NCBI RefSeq assembly: GCF_022682495.2 | Contig: NC_071393.1 | Coordinates: 120,978,239 to 121,042,238, forward strand | DNA: 64,000 nucleotides | DNA from: Desmodus rotundus | Taxonomy: Eukaryota; Chordata; Mammalia; Chiroptera; Phyllostomidae | Direction of reading: 5' to 3' | Shown here: positions 22,900 through 34,539 of the stretch, piece after piece | Position numbering within the stretch: the stretch's first letter is position 1 | Layout of the letters: the number at the start of each line of letters is the position of its first letter | Notes under the pieces: generated by a model | Databases searched by the model: none | Seen by the model: the letters and a program-made list of their open reading frames with translations, nothing else | Told to the model about the DNA's origin: nothing | Translations under genes and position numbers: made by a program

Positions 22900-23140
22900 G
22901 TGGGTAGTAAAGGATGGCAGTTAAGAGCTCAAGTTCGAGGAGAAAACCATTTGGGTCTGCTACTTCCCACAAATGACCTTAGGCAAGGTACTCAATCTGT
23001 TCTTCAGACTTTTTTTAAAACATCATTAAAACAGAAACAAAAATAGCACTTTTCTCACAGAGCAGTTGCAAGAACTAAACGAGACTATGAAGAATGAGTA
23101 GCATAATGCCTTGTATGTTGTTAGAACTCAGTGACTTACA
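22900..23140 (+). repeat. MIR SINE
   Basis: It matches the MIR core in order: GGATGGCAGTTAAGAGCTCAAG, then TTTGGGTCTGCTACTTCCCACAAATGACCTTAGGCAAG, then TCTGTTCTTCAGACT, then GCAGTTGCAAGAACTAAACGAGA, then GCATAATGCCTTGTATG. It is diverged, with an A-rich insertion near 23020. Confidence 0.8.
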
Positions 23141-23559
23141 ATGAGAGGTTTTAATCAGGTAAACTGAATGGTTGTGTCTTAGAAGGGCCCCAGTGGCTGC
23201 AGTATAGAGGACCGATGACAGTGGAAGTAGAACAGACAAGTTAAGAGGGTACTTTATTTGACATGAAGCATGCCTAAACTGGGGTAATAAAAAGGAGGAT
23301 AGGGAAAATTCAAGAGATTTCAAGATCTATAAATAGACAGGGTATCCATACAAATTACATGGAGAGAAGAAGAAATAATTTTGAATTTTCTTTGTATTTT
23401 AGGCTTGGATATCTAGATAAAAATAATGTCATCAACTGAGATAGGAAATAGAAACAGGTTCCGAGAAAAGAATGAATTCGGATTTAACTCTGTTGACTGA
23501 GCAACCGTGAAACAGCATATAGAGATGCCCAATGAGTAACTCCATCTAGAGAACTGCAA

Positions 23560-25065
23560 ACAGCAAAAGCAATACAATGGACAAAAGACAGTTTTTCAAC
23601 AAACGGTGCTAGAACAACTGGATACCCACATGCTAAAAAAATAAATTCAGACTTAGACTTTACACCTTCCACAAAAATTAATTTGAAATGGATCACAGAC
23701 CTAAATGTAAAACACAAAATTATAAAACACTTAGAAGATAGATAAAAAATTTGGGTGGCCTTCAGTTTGGCAACAACTTTTTAGATGCAATACCAAAGTC
23801 ACAATCTATAAAAAATAATTGACAACTATACTTGAACAACAACAAAACAATTAAAAATAATTAAATTAAATTAAATTAAACCTGCTAAACAAAAATAATT
23901 GATAAGCTGGACTTCATTAAAAGTAAAATTTTCAGCTCTGCAAAAGACGTCAACAGAATGAAAGGACTGTGAGAAATTATTTGCAAAGACATACCTGATA
24001 AAAGATTGTTATGCAAAACATATCAAAGACTCTTAAAACTCAACAATAAAAAAACAAACATGTGAAAAAAAAAATGGGGCAAAGACCTAAACAGACACCT
24101 CACCAAAGAAGATATACAGATGGCAAATAAGCATGATAAAAGATGCTCCACATCATTCGTTATCAGGGAAATGCAAATTAAACCAACAATGAGATGCCAC
24201 TACAAACCTATTGGAATGACTACAATCCAGAAAACCGAGAACAGCAAATGCTGACAAGGATGTGGAACAACAGGAACTCTCATTGCTGATAGGAATGAAA
24301 AATGGTACAGCCACTTTGATAGACAGTTCGGAAGATTCTTATAAAACTAAACATATTCCTACCATACAATTCATTAATCACACTCTTTGGTATTTATTCA
24401 AAGAAGATGACAAACACATCCACACAAAAATCTGCACATAGATGTTTGCTTTATTCATAATTTCCCAAACTTGGAAGCAACCAAGATGCCTTCAGTAGGT
24501 AAACAGATAAACTGTGGTATATTCAGACAATGTTTACAAAAGACAGAGAGAGAAACAGAGAGAGAGAGCTACCAGTCATGAAAATACATAAAGGAAACTT
24601 AAAGGTATATTATAAAGTGAAAGAAGCCAATCTGAAAGATTATATACCATAGGATTCCAACTATATGAGATTCTGAAAAGGCAGAACTATGGAGATATTA
24701 GAAACATCAGTGGTTGTCAGGTATTAAAGGGGAGAAAGAGATAAATAAGCTGAATACAAAGAATTTTCAGGGTACTGAAACTATTCTTTGATACTGTAAT
24801 GGTAAATAGATGTCATTATATATTTGTCCAATCCCATAGAATGCACAAGACCAAGAGTGAACCCTAATGCAGACTATGGACTTTGGATGATATGACGCAT
24901 CCATGTAGATGCATCAGTTATAACAAACATATCACTCTTCAGGGGATGTTGATAATGGAGGAGGCCAGGCATGAGGGGAGCAGAGGGTATATGGGAAATC
25001 TCTGTACGTTCTGCTCAGTATTGCTATAAACACAAAACTAAAAAATAAAGCGTGTTGTTAAAAAG
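23560..25065 (+). mobile_element. Old L1 ORF2 fragment with 3' UTR
   Basis: It carries L1 ORF2 strings (TTCAACAAACGGTGCTAGAACAACTGGATA, GGATCACAGACCTAAATGTAAAAC, CTTCATTAAAAGTAAAA, ATCAGGGAAATGCAAATTAAA, TACAGCCACTTTGATAGACAG) and ends near AAAAAATAAAGCG. The frame is broken many times. A small insertion bounded by AAAAATAATTGA repeats interrupts it at about 23823-23893. Confidence 0.9.
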
Positions 25066-25216
25066 TGGATGCTACATTATTAACTTGTTGGGAAACCTTG
25101 TGGTAAATCAAGAAATAGATACGACGACAAAAGCATAACATAAGGAATGCGATTCTGAAAATGGAAGTATTTAAGAAAGATCAAAATCCCTACATAGTTA
25201 CAAATCAGAGTGGTAC

Positions 25217-25349
25217 CTCTCCTAAACCTCCAGTCATTTCCTTGTTCATCCTGGTGGTTTGACTGCTGCTGGGAAATCTGAGATGCTTGATGTTGTAAAC
25301 CCTTTCGATCACCTTCTGCTTTCATAAGTTGTGTACGGAGTTCTTCTAC
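25217..25349 (-). CDS. CEP128: CEP128 internal exon D
   Basis: This exon has 133 bases (44 codons plus one base, phase 0 to 1). The acceptor is ...CTGTATTTAG and the donor is GTACCA. It begins VEELRTQLMKAEGDRKG, then has a glutamine- and serine-rich stretch (HQASQISQQQSNHQDEQ), and ends NDWRFRR plus the first base of a glycine codon. Human CEP128 has the same RKGLQHQ...DWRFRRG string. The Gln-rich part is a weaker coiled-coil segment that probably marks a break or bend in the rod (inference). The open frame continues past the donor into the intron, but homology stops at the GT. The phase-1 end pairs with exon E. Confidence 0.95.
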
Positions 25350-26942
25350 CTAAATACAGAGTGTCAAAATCAAACTTTTGTTAGGTTTAAAAGTTAAAAA
25401 AAGAATAATTGAACTCTCAAATTATTACAAATTATTGTCCTAGGGAAAATATTTACTACAAGCACAAGTTGAAGCCAAATTAATCTCTTTGACATGCCAA
25501 ACCCAGTGGAATAATCTCTTGCTCCATTTCTTTATTCCTCCCATTCCTTCCACAAAGAATGAATGTTTTTTCCCCTTCTCTGTGTCTACTATGACACAGA
25601 AGTTCATCACATTAAAAAAAATCCTTTATTTGGACCTCAGTTCACTCTACTACTATCAACTGAAGCCACCTCCAATTAAGTACTATATATTTTCATATTT
25701 TTCACTTAGTTTCTTTCACGTGAACATGGCCTACTGATTGCTAAACTGAAAAAAAAATAATCATGAGTTAGCATATTTTGATGTCAAAGTACTGCTCCAT
25801 ATAAATAAGCAATAAACACTATTGAATACACTATAAACTTCTTGAAGTCAAGAACTATTTTATTCATCTCTGTATTTCTAGAGACTAGGAAATGCCTAGC
25901 ACATACCAGGTATATCCCCACTGACCGTTAAAAAAGTTAGCAATGGCAAAAAGACTCAGCTAAGTCAGAATGACAACCTAAACACAGAAATCTCTTACTT
26001 CAAAAGATGAAATTATAAATAAAATACAAATCAGAGTTCCAAAAAAATCAGAATAAAATGAAATACAAATATAAACCACCAAAAAAGAAAGTCTGAACTC
26101 TGCCGACATTAATTCCAATAGACCACTGGCTGCAGAACAAAGTCAAGGAATATTTTCAAAGGTTTTGTAAAACAGGTGATGTGGTATATTTTCAGCACTA
26201 ACTGTCAAAATGTAATACTCCTTCCAAACATCTATATGATTTCTGACATTTTAGCCTACATAACATATTATATAGTGAGTTATGCAACCCACATCTCAAA
26301 CCAGAGGAAGGCACAAATGCATTTTATATTAAATACAGGCAGAGAGGCAGTTAGAAAGCCACAAGCCCCTATGCAATGTATGTAAGATGGCTATTTCAAC
26401 TTGCAGAAGCACCAAATATCAGAAGCACCAAACTCCCACTGTGGGCCAATGGGCTGCAAAATATTATGCTTGAAGAAAGCCTTAGCTTTGGTTAAAAAGG
26501 GACAGGCAGCATCTCGAAAATATGAATATAAGACAATGACGCATTCCAAGTAACCTGAACGTGCAAAAGTGCGTTGTAATTTATTGTACTTCCTCCTTCC
26601 CTCTCCAGTGCCTCCTTGAAGAAAATTAAGCCCCTGGGAAAACTTTATCTTACACACCCAGTCTCACTTTTACACTGGTTATGCTAAGAGAGATAAGTCC
26701 TAAACTGGAGCCGCATCAGCAAGATACATGGTCACCGTGGAAACTGGGGCTGGTGTTTTTACTAGCTTTCTCTAAATCTTCCTGAAAGGATTTAATCTTT
26801 TACTTTTGTATGCTGATATACACTAGTTACGAAAAAATTATTCTAGACCTAGGTTTTTCCTTTCACAAAGACATTTCATAGAGAAGAAGACTCAGTCCTG
26901 ACTTAATTTAAAAGCAGCTTATCAGAGCTTGCATGGACTTAC
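25350..26942 (-). other. CEP128: CEP128 intron between exons C and D
   Basis: This 1.6-kb intron is AT-rich. A somewhat GC-richer block near 26290-26660 has an 88-codon minus-strand open frame with no recognisable product. A short stretch near 25840-25910 (GAAATGCCTAGCACATACCA) resembles the tail of a MIR- or L2-type repeat. Nothing else was recognised. Confidence 0.75.
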
Positions 26943-27017
26943 TTGATGCAAAAGTGTTTCTCTGCTGCCTTCTGACTGATTCAGTAACCTCCGAGATAGC
27001 TCCAATTCCTGGGCAAG
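26943..27017 (-). CDS. CEP128: CEP128 internal exon C
   Basis: This exon has 75 bases (25 codons, phase 0 to 0). The acceptor is ...AAACTCCAG and the donor is GTAAGT, a near-consensus site. It reads LAQELELSRRLLNQ and then SEGSRETLLHQ, which matches the human segment (LEQELELSRRLL...) with one change near its start. The heptad pattern continues through exons B and C, so this is part of the long central rod. It lies 1.6 kb upstream of exon D. The length is an exact multiple of three, so skipping it would keep the frame; nothing in the sequence shows that this happens. Confidence 0.93.
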
Positions 27018-28125
27018 CTGGAGTTTCAACAAAGGATGAAGAAAAATGTCCAATGAGACACAAGTTAACTAAATTGTATGAGCAGAGTTGAAGAGGAGAA
27101 AAATTGAAAAGTTTTCAGAAGATAATATAAAAGGATAAATATCTTGCTATGCACACATATTAATGCTTCCATTGAAATATTGTTGACTGTATAACACAAA
27201 GTGAACCAGACCAGACTTCAAGTGGGCTGCATTCCAGTCAGCTTCAGCTCAGCTATGACCTTGTTTAAATCTCTTTTCCTTAGGCTTCCTTTCTGTTACC
27301 TCTAAAATAAGGATTTTTAAACTAAACGACCTCTGAGATTCCTTCCAGTTCTAAGTCATTTTAATCTAAATTCTAAAGCAATTTTGTCTTTAAATTAGTA
27401 CCTGCAGTATCATATGAACTGAATTAGAATAAAAACTTCAAAGACCCAATGACTCAAAGTATATTTCATCCAGTTGATGAATTCACCCATTTTTGACTCA
27501 GTCCCCCTACAGCTCAGATTTGGCACCCTGAAACTTCTGGCTTTTCCCAAAACTAAAATCACCTTTCAAAGGGAAGATATTTCAGACCGTTGATAAGATT
27601 CAGGAAAATACAACAGGGCAGCTGATGGCAAGGTGCCTACTTTGAAGGGGACTGAGGCGTCACTGTCCTATGTACCCATGTCCCATTACTTGACTGGATA
27701 CCTTCTGCACAGACCTCATATGTCAAAAGTCCTTGGGTATCTAATGATAACAAAGGATTTTTCCTCTAGGCTGCTAACTATGACTATCTTCTATCATGAA
27801 AACAAATATATCCAAAATGCCCAGCCTTTAAGGAACAGGTCTTTCCTAACCCCGCAGCAAAGGCAAGCTCTCCAGGTGCTCCCCTGTAAGGAACAGTAAA
27901 GGTTCACTCACCTCTACAAAAGGAGAGTGGCCAGATGAAAAGGTAGCAAATAACCTGTACATGTTTCTAAGAGCAAGCAGCAAAATGGCAGAAGCTTCAA
28001 ACCCAGTGACTCCACATCAATACATAAAGGCTGCACTCTCTTCTAACAAATGGCCTCAAAGCACTCAACAAATATCACTGGCCCCAAACAGCATTGCTCT
28101 TTGAAAGATAACTTTCAAATCTTAC
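27018..28125 (-). other. CEP128: CEP128 intron between exons B and C
   Basis: This 1.1-kb intron holds a mariner transposase remnant on the opposite strand (about 27480-27720). I see nothing recognisable in 27018-27470 or 27720-28125. Confidence 0.75.
27480..27720 (+). pseudogene. Mariner transposase remnant
   Basis: On the plus strand the degraded frame gives a WLFPK-like motif, then KGKIFQTVDKIQENTTGQLM, then after a deletion a GAYFEGD-like end. This is the typical C-terminal part of mariner transposases, including the transposase half of primate SETMAR (family knowledge). Stops and frameshifts are present, and no inverted ends were found. It is a different family from 1961-2540. Confidence 0.7.
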
Positions 28126-28212
28126 TCGACTCTTCTCAGTTTCAGTTTGTCTTAGCTTATTTTTCACTACTCCCTCATCTTCACGTGCTTTAGCTTCTTG
28201 TTTCTTCAATGC
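28126..28212 (-). CDS. CEP128: CEP128 internal exon B
   Basis: This exon has 87 bases (29 codons, phase 0 to 0) and is too short to stand out as an open frame. On the minus strand the acceptor is ...CATCCTAG, preceded by a pyrimidine-rich stretch, and the donor is GTAAGA. It reads ALKKQEAKAREDEGVV and then KNKLRQTETEKSR. This continues the preceding exon (LQE|ALKKQ), as in human CEP128. As I recall the human protein, several residues differ (for example R-E-D in place of D-E-H, and the exon ends S-R in place of N-Q), which is normal for the surface of a coiled coil. It lies 26.5 kb downstream of exon A and 1.1 kb upstream of exon C. Confidence 0.93.
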
Positions 28213-29124
28213 CTAGGATGAAAGAGATGGGAAAATATGTATTATACCAAAATACATTTAAAACTAAAAGACACCACTCAGACCTACTAAGAAAAGGCTG
28301 AAGAAGATGAATACGAGTTGTACAAAATATATAAAGGAATTACAACCTGCTCACTTACTGAAACCCTAAGAACATTTCAGTTGGAATCAAATGGAAGCAA
28401 CTTCCTGATCTTCCTAATCAATTTCCACTTAGTTCCCCTTAGTTTCACCTTTTTTCCCATCTTTGGGTATTTTGAAATATAATTAGAAAGTGCAGACAGC
28501 TAACAGTTTTCTTGGAAACAAGCAAAACTTACTGGCTGTTGAAATAATAGTATTTAAAAGTTATATTATCTGCTCAACTATTTAGACATAATACTAAAAA
28601 CTGGCTCATTAGTTTTCCAAATTCTGAAAAAAATCTCATCAAAGTAGAAACATGCTTATTGCATCATTATTACATATATGACATTTTATCACAACATATA
28701 ACTGGCTCTTCAAAACATATATCACATGGGGGAGAATATTATTTTCTATATTTTTCTCTCATTAATAAAATGGAAAAAAACTTTAAAAATACAAAGTTCA
28801 AAAGTTAACCACAAAAGTGTTTGCTTGGGTTTGTTTCTATGTTAAAATTAAACTTAAGGAAAAACGTACACTTAGAGCAATCTTTCATGACATCTAAAAG
28901 ACATTCCATTTGTTCAAAAGATTTTTTGACAGTTCTAGCATTTAGATTTAGAAGGTGTGTGTGTAGAAGCCATCCAAATTGAGAAAAGCCAAATTGCTAC
29001 AAGTCTTTTCCAGCAGGATCTATGGTATTCAATCAACAGAAAAGCGATTTTTAGGTAAACAACAGAACATGTTAAAAACTGTTTTGATGTAAGTATATTC
29101 AATCATACTCAATTTCATTAACTT

Positions 29125-29200
29125 ATCCAGCAAAAAACTTCTATGTGCATTTATAACGTGCCAGGCACTGTGCTAGGGGCTACTAATATCCATGTATATA
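29125..29200 (-). repeat. MIR-type SINE fragment
   Basis: ATAACGTGCCAGGCACTGTGCTAGGGGCTACTAATATC is the reverse complement of the MIR 3' region (CCAGGCACTGTGCTAAG in the family). It is short and diverged. Confidence 0.6.
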
Positions 29201-29364
29201 AAATAACCATGGCCCCCTGTCCATGAATTTACAGCTCCCTCTGCTATGGCTCCTACTTCCACTAATAAAAAGCAATTGAAAAAAAAGACATCACCAGCAT
29301 GAAAAATAATTTTGGTTTGAGTATAGTAATATAATAAAACTTTTATAGTGTTTACCATATCCAG

Positions 29365-29580
29365 GCATTCTGCTTCTCCTTCAATACATTAAAGAAATAC
29401 ATTATATATATTGAATATAACATTTAATCTTTGTGATAATTCTGTGAGTTATTACTAAGCCCATTTCATTAAGGAGGCAATTGGGGTACCAATACTGGAG
29501 TAACTTCCCCATCCTACTAGGTCACTCACCTAGTCAGTGACAGAGACAGGACGCAGATTCGGGCTGTCTGCCTCTCCACG
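29365..29580 (-). repeat. MIR SINE
   Basis: Reverse-complement MIR: CCAGGCATTCTGCTTCTCC..., TTTAATCTTTGTGATAATTCTGTGAGTTATTACTAAGCCCATTTCATTAAGGAGG in part, then AGTAACTTCCCCATCCTACTAGGTCAC, and GGACGCAGATTCGGGCTGTC. The order and the spacing agree with the family. Confidence 0.75.
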
Positions 29581-30519
29581 GGGAAATCGTAATATCAGGC
29601 TTACCGGATGGAGAGGAAGACAAAGTAACCTGATACTTGTAAATCATTAAAAGGCACAATAAAAGACAACTATAATGACTACTGAATTGTTAACACTGAT
29701 AAAGTATTATAATCATAATACTTTCAGGTAGTTAAGATGCCATTTTGATATTTGTTTTTGTTCTTTATTATAGGGTAAAATTTGTAATAATATTTAATTC
29801 TATATGCATAATCTATTCAATTTTGGCTTAACTGGAAAATTCTCCAGTGAAGAAATTTTTCCATTTTACTAACTGGAATTTATCCATTTCTTCCCTTTTT
29901 TATGATTTCCAAAGCTCACATTTTTAAAATCCTATAACACTTTACATAAGAAAAACTAGAATGTTATATTAACATTTTCCAAGTGTTTGCATACATTATT
30001 TTGACTAAATGCATTAAAAATGTTTAACTCATTTATATGCGTAATTTTACTTACTTTGATAGACATTCAAAATAATCCTGGCTTATCCAGAGGCCTCCAT
30101 TGCCAAAGAGCAACACAAAAGCTTTGGAGTCACTACGGTATAAGCTTCAGAGGGCCAAAACCTCGACTGTCATGATCACATTTTACTTCTAACACAGTAC
30201 CAGGCACATTTAAAGTGGTAAGGATATGTTATTGAATGGATAAACATTCCTTTATATCCTCTGAATAACAATTTACTTTGTAATTGGCCAATTCTATTCA
30301 TCACATACACGTAAGTTTTCCAGATTTTTTCCATCTTTATTATTGCCATATTTGCTCAAGCACCAAGATGACTTTCTGGAAAAACAATTATCATGGTGTA
30401 GTGACATTGAAAAATAAGTATTTAGGGGTTTAAGTCAAAGAGTTAATAACCTTTCACTGCTTTTACAAGTCATCATTTTAGTCTTTTCTTTAGAAAAGAA
30501 ATTTTGTGAATGGGTTTAT

Positions 30520-31140
30520 TTTAATTTGCTTATTTTTGAAATAATTCATGTTGACAGAACAGTTGTAAAAAGAGCTTAAAGTTACTATATATCCTTCATC
30601 TACTGTTTCCAAAAATTGACATCTTATGTCCACGGTATGTTTATGAAAACTAAGACATTAACACTGTTACAAAACCATTCATCTACAGTTTTTACTCAAC
30701 TATCAAATGTTCTTTTTTGTACCAAAATCCAGTTCAGGGTACTATGGAGCAGATTCCAAATTGTGGAAGTTTCTCAGTCTTTCTTTGTTTTTATGATCTC
30801 AGCATTTTTGAAGAGATACTGCAGGTACCTTCAGGTCAGGTATTTGATAGAATGTCCCTCAGTTTGGGTTTGTCTGATGTCTTCTCATGATTACACAGGG
30901 TTCATAGACTTGGAATGGGGGGACACGGCAGAGATCGGAGACCTTCTCAATGTATCACACTGCAGGGCACACGACATCAGCATGACCCAGGACTGGGGAT
31001 GACAACCTTGCTCACTCCATGAAGATAAGGTGGTGTCTGCAAATTTCTTTACCATAAAGTTCGTATTCTTTCCTTTCCATACACTATTGGTTTAAAAGAG
31101 AGTCAATAAGCCCAGCCCATACTCAAAGGGAAAAATTAAG
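30520..31140 (-). mobile_element. Ancient L1M-type 3' UTR fragment
   Basis: It contains strings common in antisense L1M 3' UTRs, such as AATTGACATCTTATGTC, GTTTCTCAGTCTTTCTTTG, and GAATGTCCCTCAGTTTGGGTTTGTCTGATGTCTTCTCATGATTA in overlapping parts. A 128-codon plus-strand open frame inside it is chance. The orientation is less sure than the class. Confidence 0.6.
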
Positions 31141-32983
31141 CTCCACCTCCCAGAGAGAGGTTTTCAAAGAATGTGTGGCGATATGTTAAAACCACTGTAG
31201 TAACTAACAAATATTTTACTAGATTATTTTGAGGCTATGCAAGTATCATTAAAGTTTCACTCACCATTTTTAGCTCTAAGCCAGACCAGCTATAACACTA
31301 TTAGTTCTTTCTGGCCCACATCTTTGTCCCCCTATCAAACCTTACAGTCTAATGTAACCTAGATTCCTAGTAAGTTAACTCACATGCCAGTGCTCACCAC
31401 TAAGCACAATATTGAACCTCTTTGTATTCACCCCAAGATAACCTGCTTACACCAAAAACATTGAGTGGTCTAGGATTTACATAAGACTATACAGTTGTAC
31501 ACACTCATGAAACCTCCGTCAAATATTGGGTGTTCTATGAATTCGCCTAGGCAACTCCCCCAACCAGGAATTACCCTTCTTCCCTGTTTGCCTACATCCT
31601 GCCCAGCCTCATTAGTTGATTTTTTTGCAGCTTCTGGACCTTCCCCACATGCTTCTAAATCTCCCTGTCCAAATAATGCACAGCAATCTGTCCCTTCCAG
31701 TTCTCAATTTTGAATACTTACACTCATAACCATGCGCAACACTCCCCCTTGCCCCACCCTGTACAGAAAGAACCTGGCAGTTACCAAGTTCCATTTTCCT
31801 TAAAGGGCAATAAGGGAAATAATTATCTCATTCTCATACTAACAGATATTTAATCTTCATTTCTTATAATAAGTATAGATATTAATACTTGGTATTAAAA
31901 GAATAAAAATCAATAGGTTGAATTTTAATTAATCAAATTGTCTTTTCTATTTCTAGTACATGAAATTATACCCTATAAAAACATGATTCTTCTAAAAGTC
32001 AGCAATTTTTTTAAAAATCCAAATTTCCATATGTGAGCTTGCTGAATAAGAGAACCTCTATTCTCTTGGATACCTAGGAATTTGCAATAAAATTTCCTTT
32101 TCTCCTCACTATCCACCTTCAACATCTGATCAGTTATTTATAATAATGCTTATCCAAAATAATATATTTTTCTATTGTAGCTCTACTTGGTGCCTAAAAT
32201 GTTGTTTAATGCTCTTCGTTTTTATTACTCCTTTCCTTCTGAGGATATGTAAGTCTTGGAAAATTCAGTCAATGAGAACTTAAATTATATCATTTTCAGT
32301 GGAGGAGCAAAAGTGATATATTGAGGATCCACCCAAAGCAAATTACTGCATTTCCACCATATCATCTAGAAATGTCATTAAGCTTGAACATTATTTCTGC
32401 TTCTTCTACACCATGAGTCAGTAAACAAGTAAACACACAAGTGATATTCTCGCCTAGAATATTGAACACACTTTCCACATTATCCAGTTTAAAATGAAAG
32501 ATGAAAGAAAATCAAACTCTGCAGACTTAGTAAATATATATTAATGTACTTTAAATTTCTGAAAACCCAGATAATACTCAATGAGAAACATTTAAAAAAC
32601 TAACTGAATCAAAATTAGAAGGCATTTCTTTAAACCTTCATAGTAAACTTCAACTCATTTACGACCTTTTTAAAATGTATAAGCCTGCAACAGATTTCTT
32701 TTCCATTTGACTTAGATCAAGCAACTCAGAATTATATTAAAACTGACCCAGTAAAAGCCGTCACAAAAACGGAAAACACACATGCCAATGAATTTCTATT
32801 ACAGTTATTTTGCCCTTTAAGGCTTGTTTTTGGGTTTTTTTTTTTTTCATAAAAGCAGTTTAACTATAAAGTTATCATGTGCCCTACTTGAGAATTCAGA
32901 CTGTCTTTTACACGCTTAAGATCATAGCAACAACACTGAGCCTTATCAGAGGGTCCAGTTAACTAGGGCAGAGTTAAATCTTT

Positions 32984-33925
32984 TTTTTAAAGATTGATTT
33001 ATAAGCTCCTTCTTTCTCTCTGCTGCATAGAATTCCATTGTGTAAATATACCATAATTTTTGGATCCACTCGTTTGCTGATGGGCACTTAGGTTGCTTCC
33101 AGTACTTGGCTATTGTAAATTGTGCTGCTATGAACATTGGGGTGCACAGGTTCTTTTGGATTGGTGTTTCAGGGTTCTTAGGGTATAATCCCAGCAGCGG
33201 AATTGCTGGGTCAAAGGGCAGTTCCATTTTTAGTTTTCCGAGGAAATTCCATACTGTTTTCCACAGTGGCCTCACCAGTCTGCACACCCACCAAGAAGGA
33301 GCTTATATCCTTTGCAACAGCATGGATGGAACTGGAGAGCATTATGCTAAGTGAAATAAGCCAGACGGTGAGGGACAAATACCATATGATCTCACCTTTA
33401 ACTGGAACATAATGAATAGAAGAAAAAAGCAAACAAAATATAACCAGAGACATTGAAGTTAAGAACAATGTAACAATGGTTAGGGGGGAGTGGGGAGGGG
33501 ACAATGAGGAGAGGAGATTACAGGAACTACTATAAAGGACACATGGACAAAACCAAGGGGGAGGGTGGAGGGAGGGGAGGGAGGGGAGTTCAGCTGGGGT
33601 GAGGTGGAGGGATGGGGAGAAAAGGCACACAACTGTAATTGAATAACAATAAAAAATTAAAATTAAAATAAATAAATAAATAAAATCTTTTTTAAAAAAG
33701 ATTGATTTATTTATTTACTTCTTCATTTCCTTATCTTTACAGAGAGGGGTAGGGAGGGAGAAGGAGAGGGAGATGTGCAAGATAAACATGGATTGGTTGC
33801 ACCTCACACGCCCTCAACCAGGGACCTGGCCCGCAACCCAGGCATGTGCCCCGGCCGGGAATCCAACCAGTGATCTTCCAGACTGTGGAGCGATGCCCAT
33901 CCCACTAAGCCGCACCAGTCAGGGC
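32984..33925 (-). repeat. VES SINE on the minus strand, split by an L1
   Basis: The larger part (about 33697-33925) reads as reverse-complement VES: an A/T tail, a purine-rich stretch (GGTAGGGAGGGAGAAGGAGA), GGGACCTGGCCCGCAACCCA, then GCACCAGTCAGGGC. The tail resumes at 32984-33002 across the L1. TAAATCTTT flanks the whole (32975-32983 and 33926-33934), so the two parts were one SINE before the L1 arrived. Confidence 0.88.
33003..33696 (+). mobile_element. Young L1 with 5' inversion (twin priming)
   Basis: Positions 33003 to about 33290 are L1 ORF2 end in the minus orientation, and about 33291 to 33660 are the adjoining ORF2 end plus 3' UTR in the plus orientation, ending in an AAAT-rich tail. 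The two halves meet at CCCACCA|AGAAGGAGC. AAAGATTGATTTAT flanks the insert (32989-33002 and 33697-33710), with similarity extending further left. The inverted half keeps a 113-codon frame (minus, 32946-33287) of the ORF2 C-terminus, for example LGLYPKNPETPIQKNLCTPM. Confidence 0.9.
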
Positions 33926-34539
33926 TAAATCTTTAATAACAACAATTTTTCTTCTTTTCCTCAAGTGTGCCTATTTCCATTAAAAAGACTAACACTGAGT
34001 ATTGTACTACTATAGTTCTTTACAGGAAGATAATTCTGAATTCTCACAGTTACCTTTTTTTTAGTGCAGACTCTCCTTTTAGAAGAGGGGAAAAGAGAAA
34101 AGGAAAATGTTTGTAGACATCTCATCTGACCATAAAAGCTCCCACAACTTTGACAATATGCTTGTTTATCAGGAGGCTCTAAAAAAGTAACACTCAAAAA
34201 TGTAGAGCAAACAGGCGATACATTAAATGGACCAGCAAGCCTGGGTAAGAATGATGGACTTGGAATGAAATAAAGGTCACATCTTAACTCTCTTCAAAGA
34301 AAAAAAAACACGAACTGTCCCGTCTCACCCGAATCACTCAGCAGAGCCGCAGTGGCATGCCTTCGGTCACAATGGTAGGGACATGGAGCTGCTTCCCTGG
34401 TAAACCAAGGTGGGTTCATACCCAATAGGTCAGTAACATTATATACTTAAAGGTACTAACTTTCAAGTCAGATTTGTTTTTCCACTAACTATAAAGAATG
34501 AAGAAGCCATGTCACTGGTAACTGGAAAAATAGTTGTTC

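Larger units (their letters stand above)
20414..25216 (-). other. CEP128: CEP128 intron between exons D and E
   Basis: This 4.8-kb intron contains a mariner deletion derivative (21268-21815), a MER5A-like element (22145-22340), an AT-rich low-complexity tract (22380-22770), a MIR (22900-23140) and an old L1 ORF2 fragment (23560-25065). Nothing recognisable was seen in 20414-21260 or 23150-23550. Confidence 0.8.

Noticed and set aside
30616..31002. 128-codon plus-strand open frame
   Set aside because: It lies in an old L1M-type 3' UTR and has no domain or splice support.
33106..33630. Plus- and minus-strand frames of 69 to 139 codons around the twin-primed L1
   Set aside because: The 33211-33630 minus frame crosses the L1 inversion junction and reads the 3' UTR backwards; the plus frames are antisense to ORF2.
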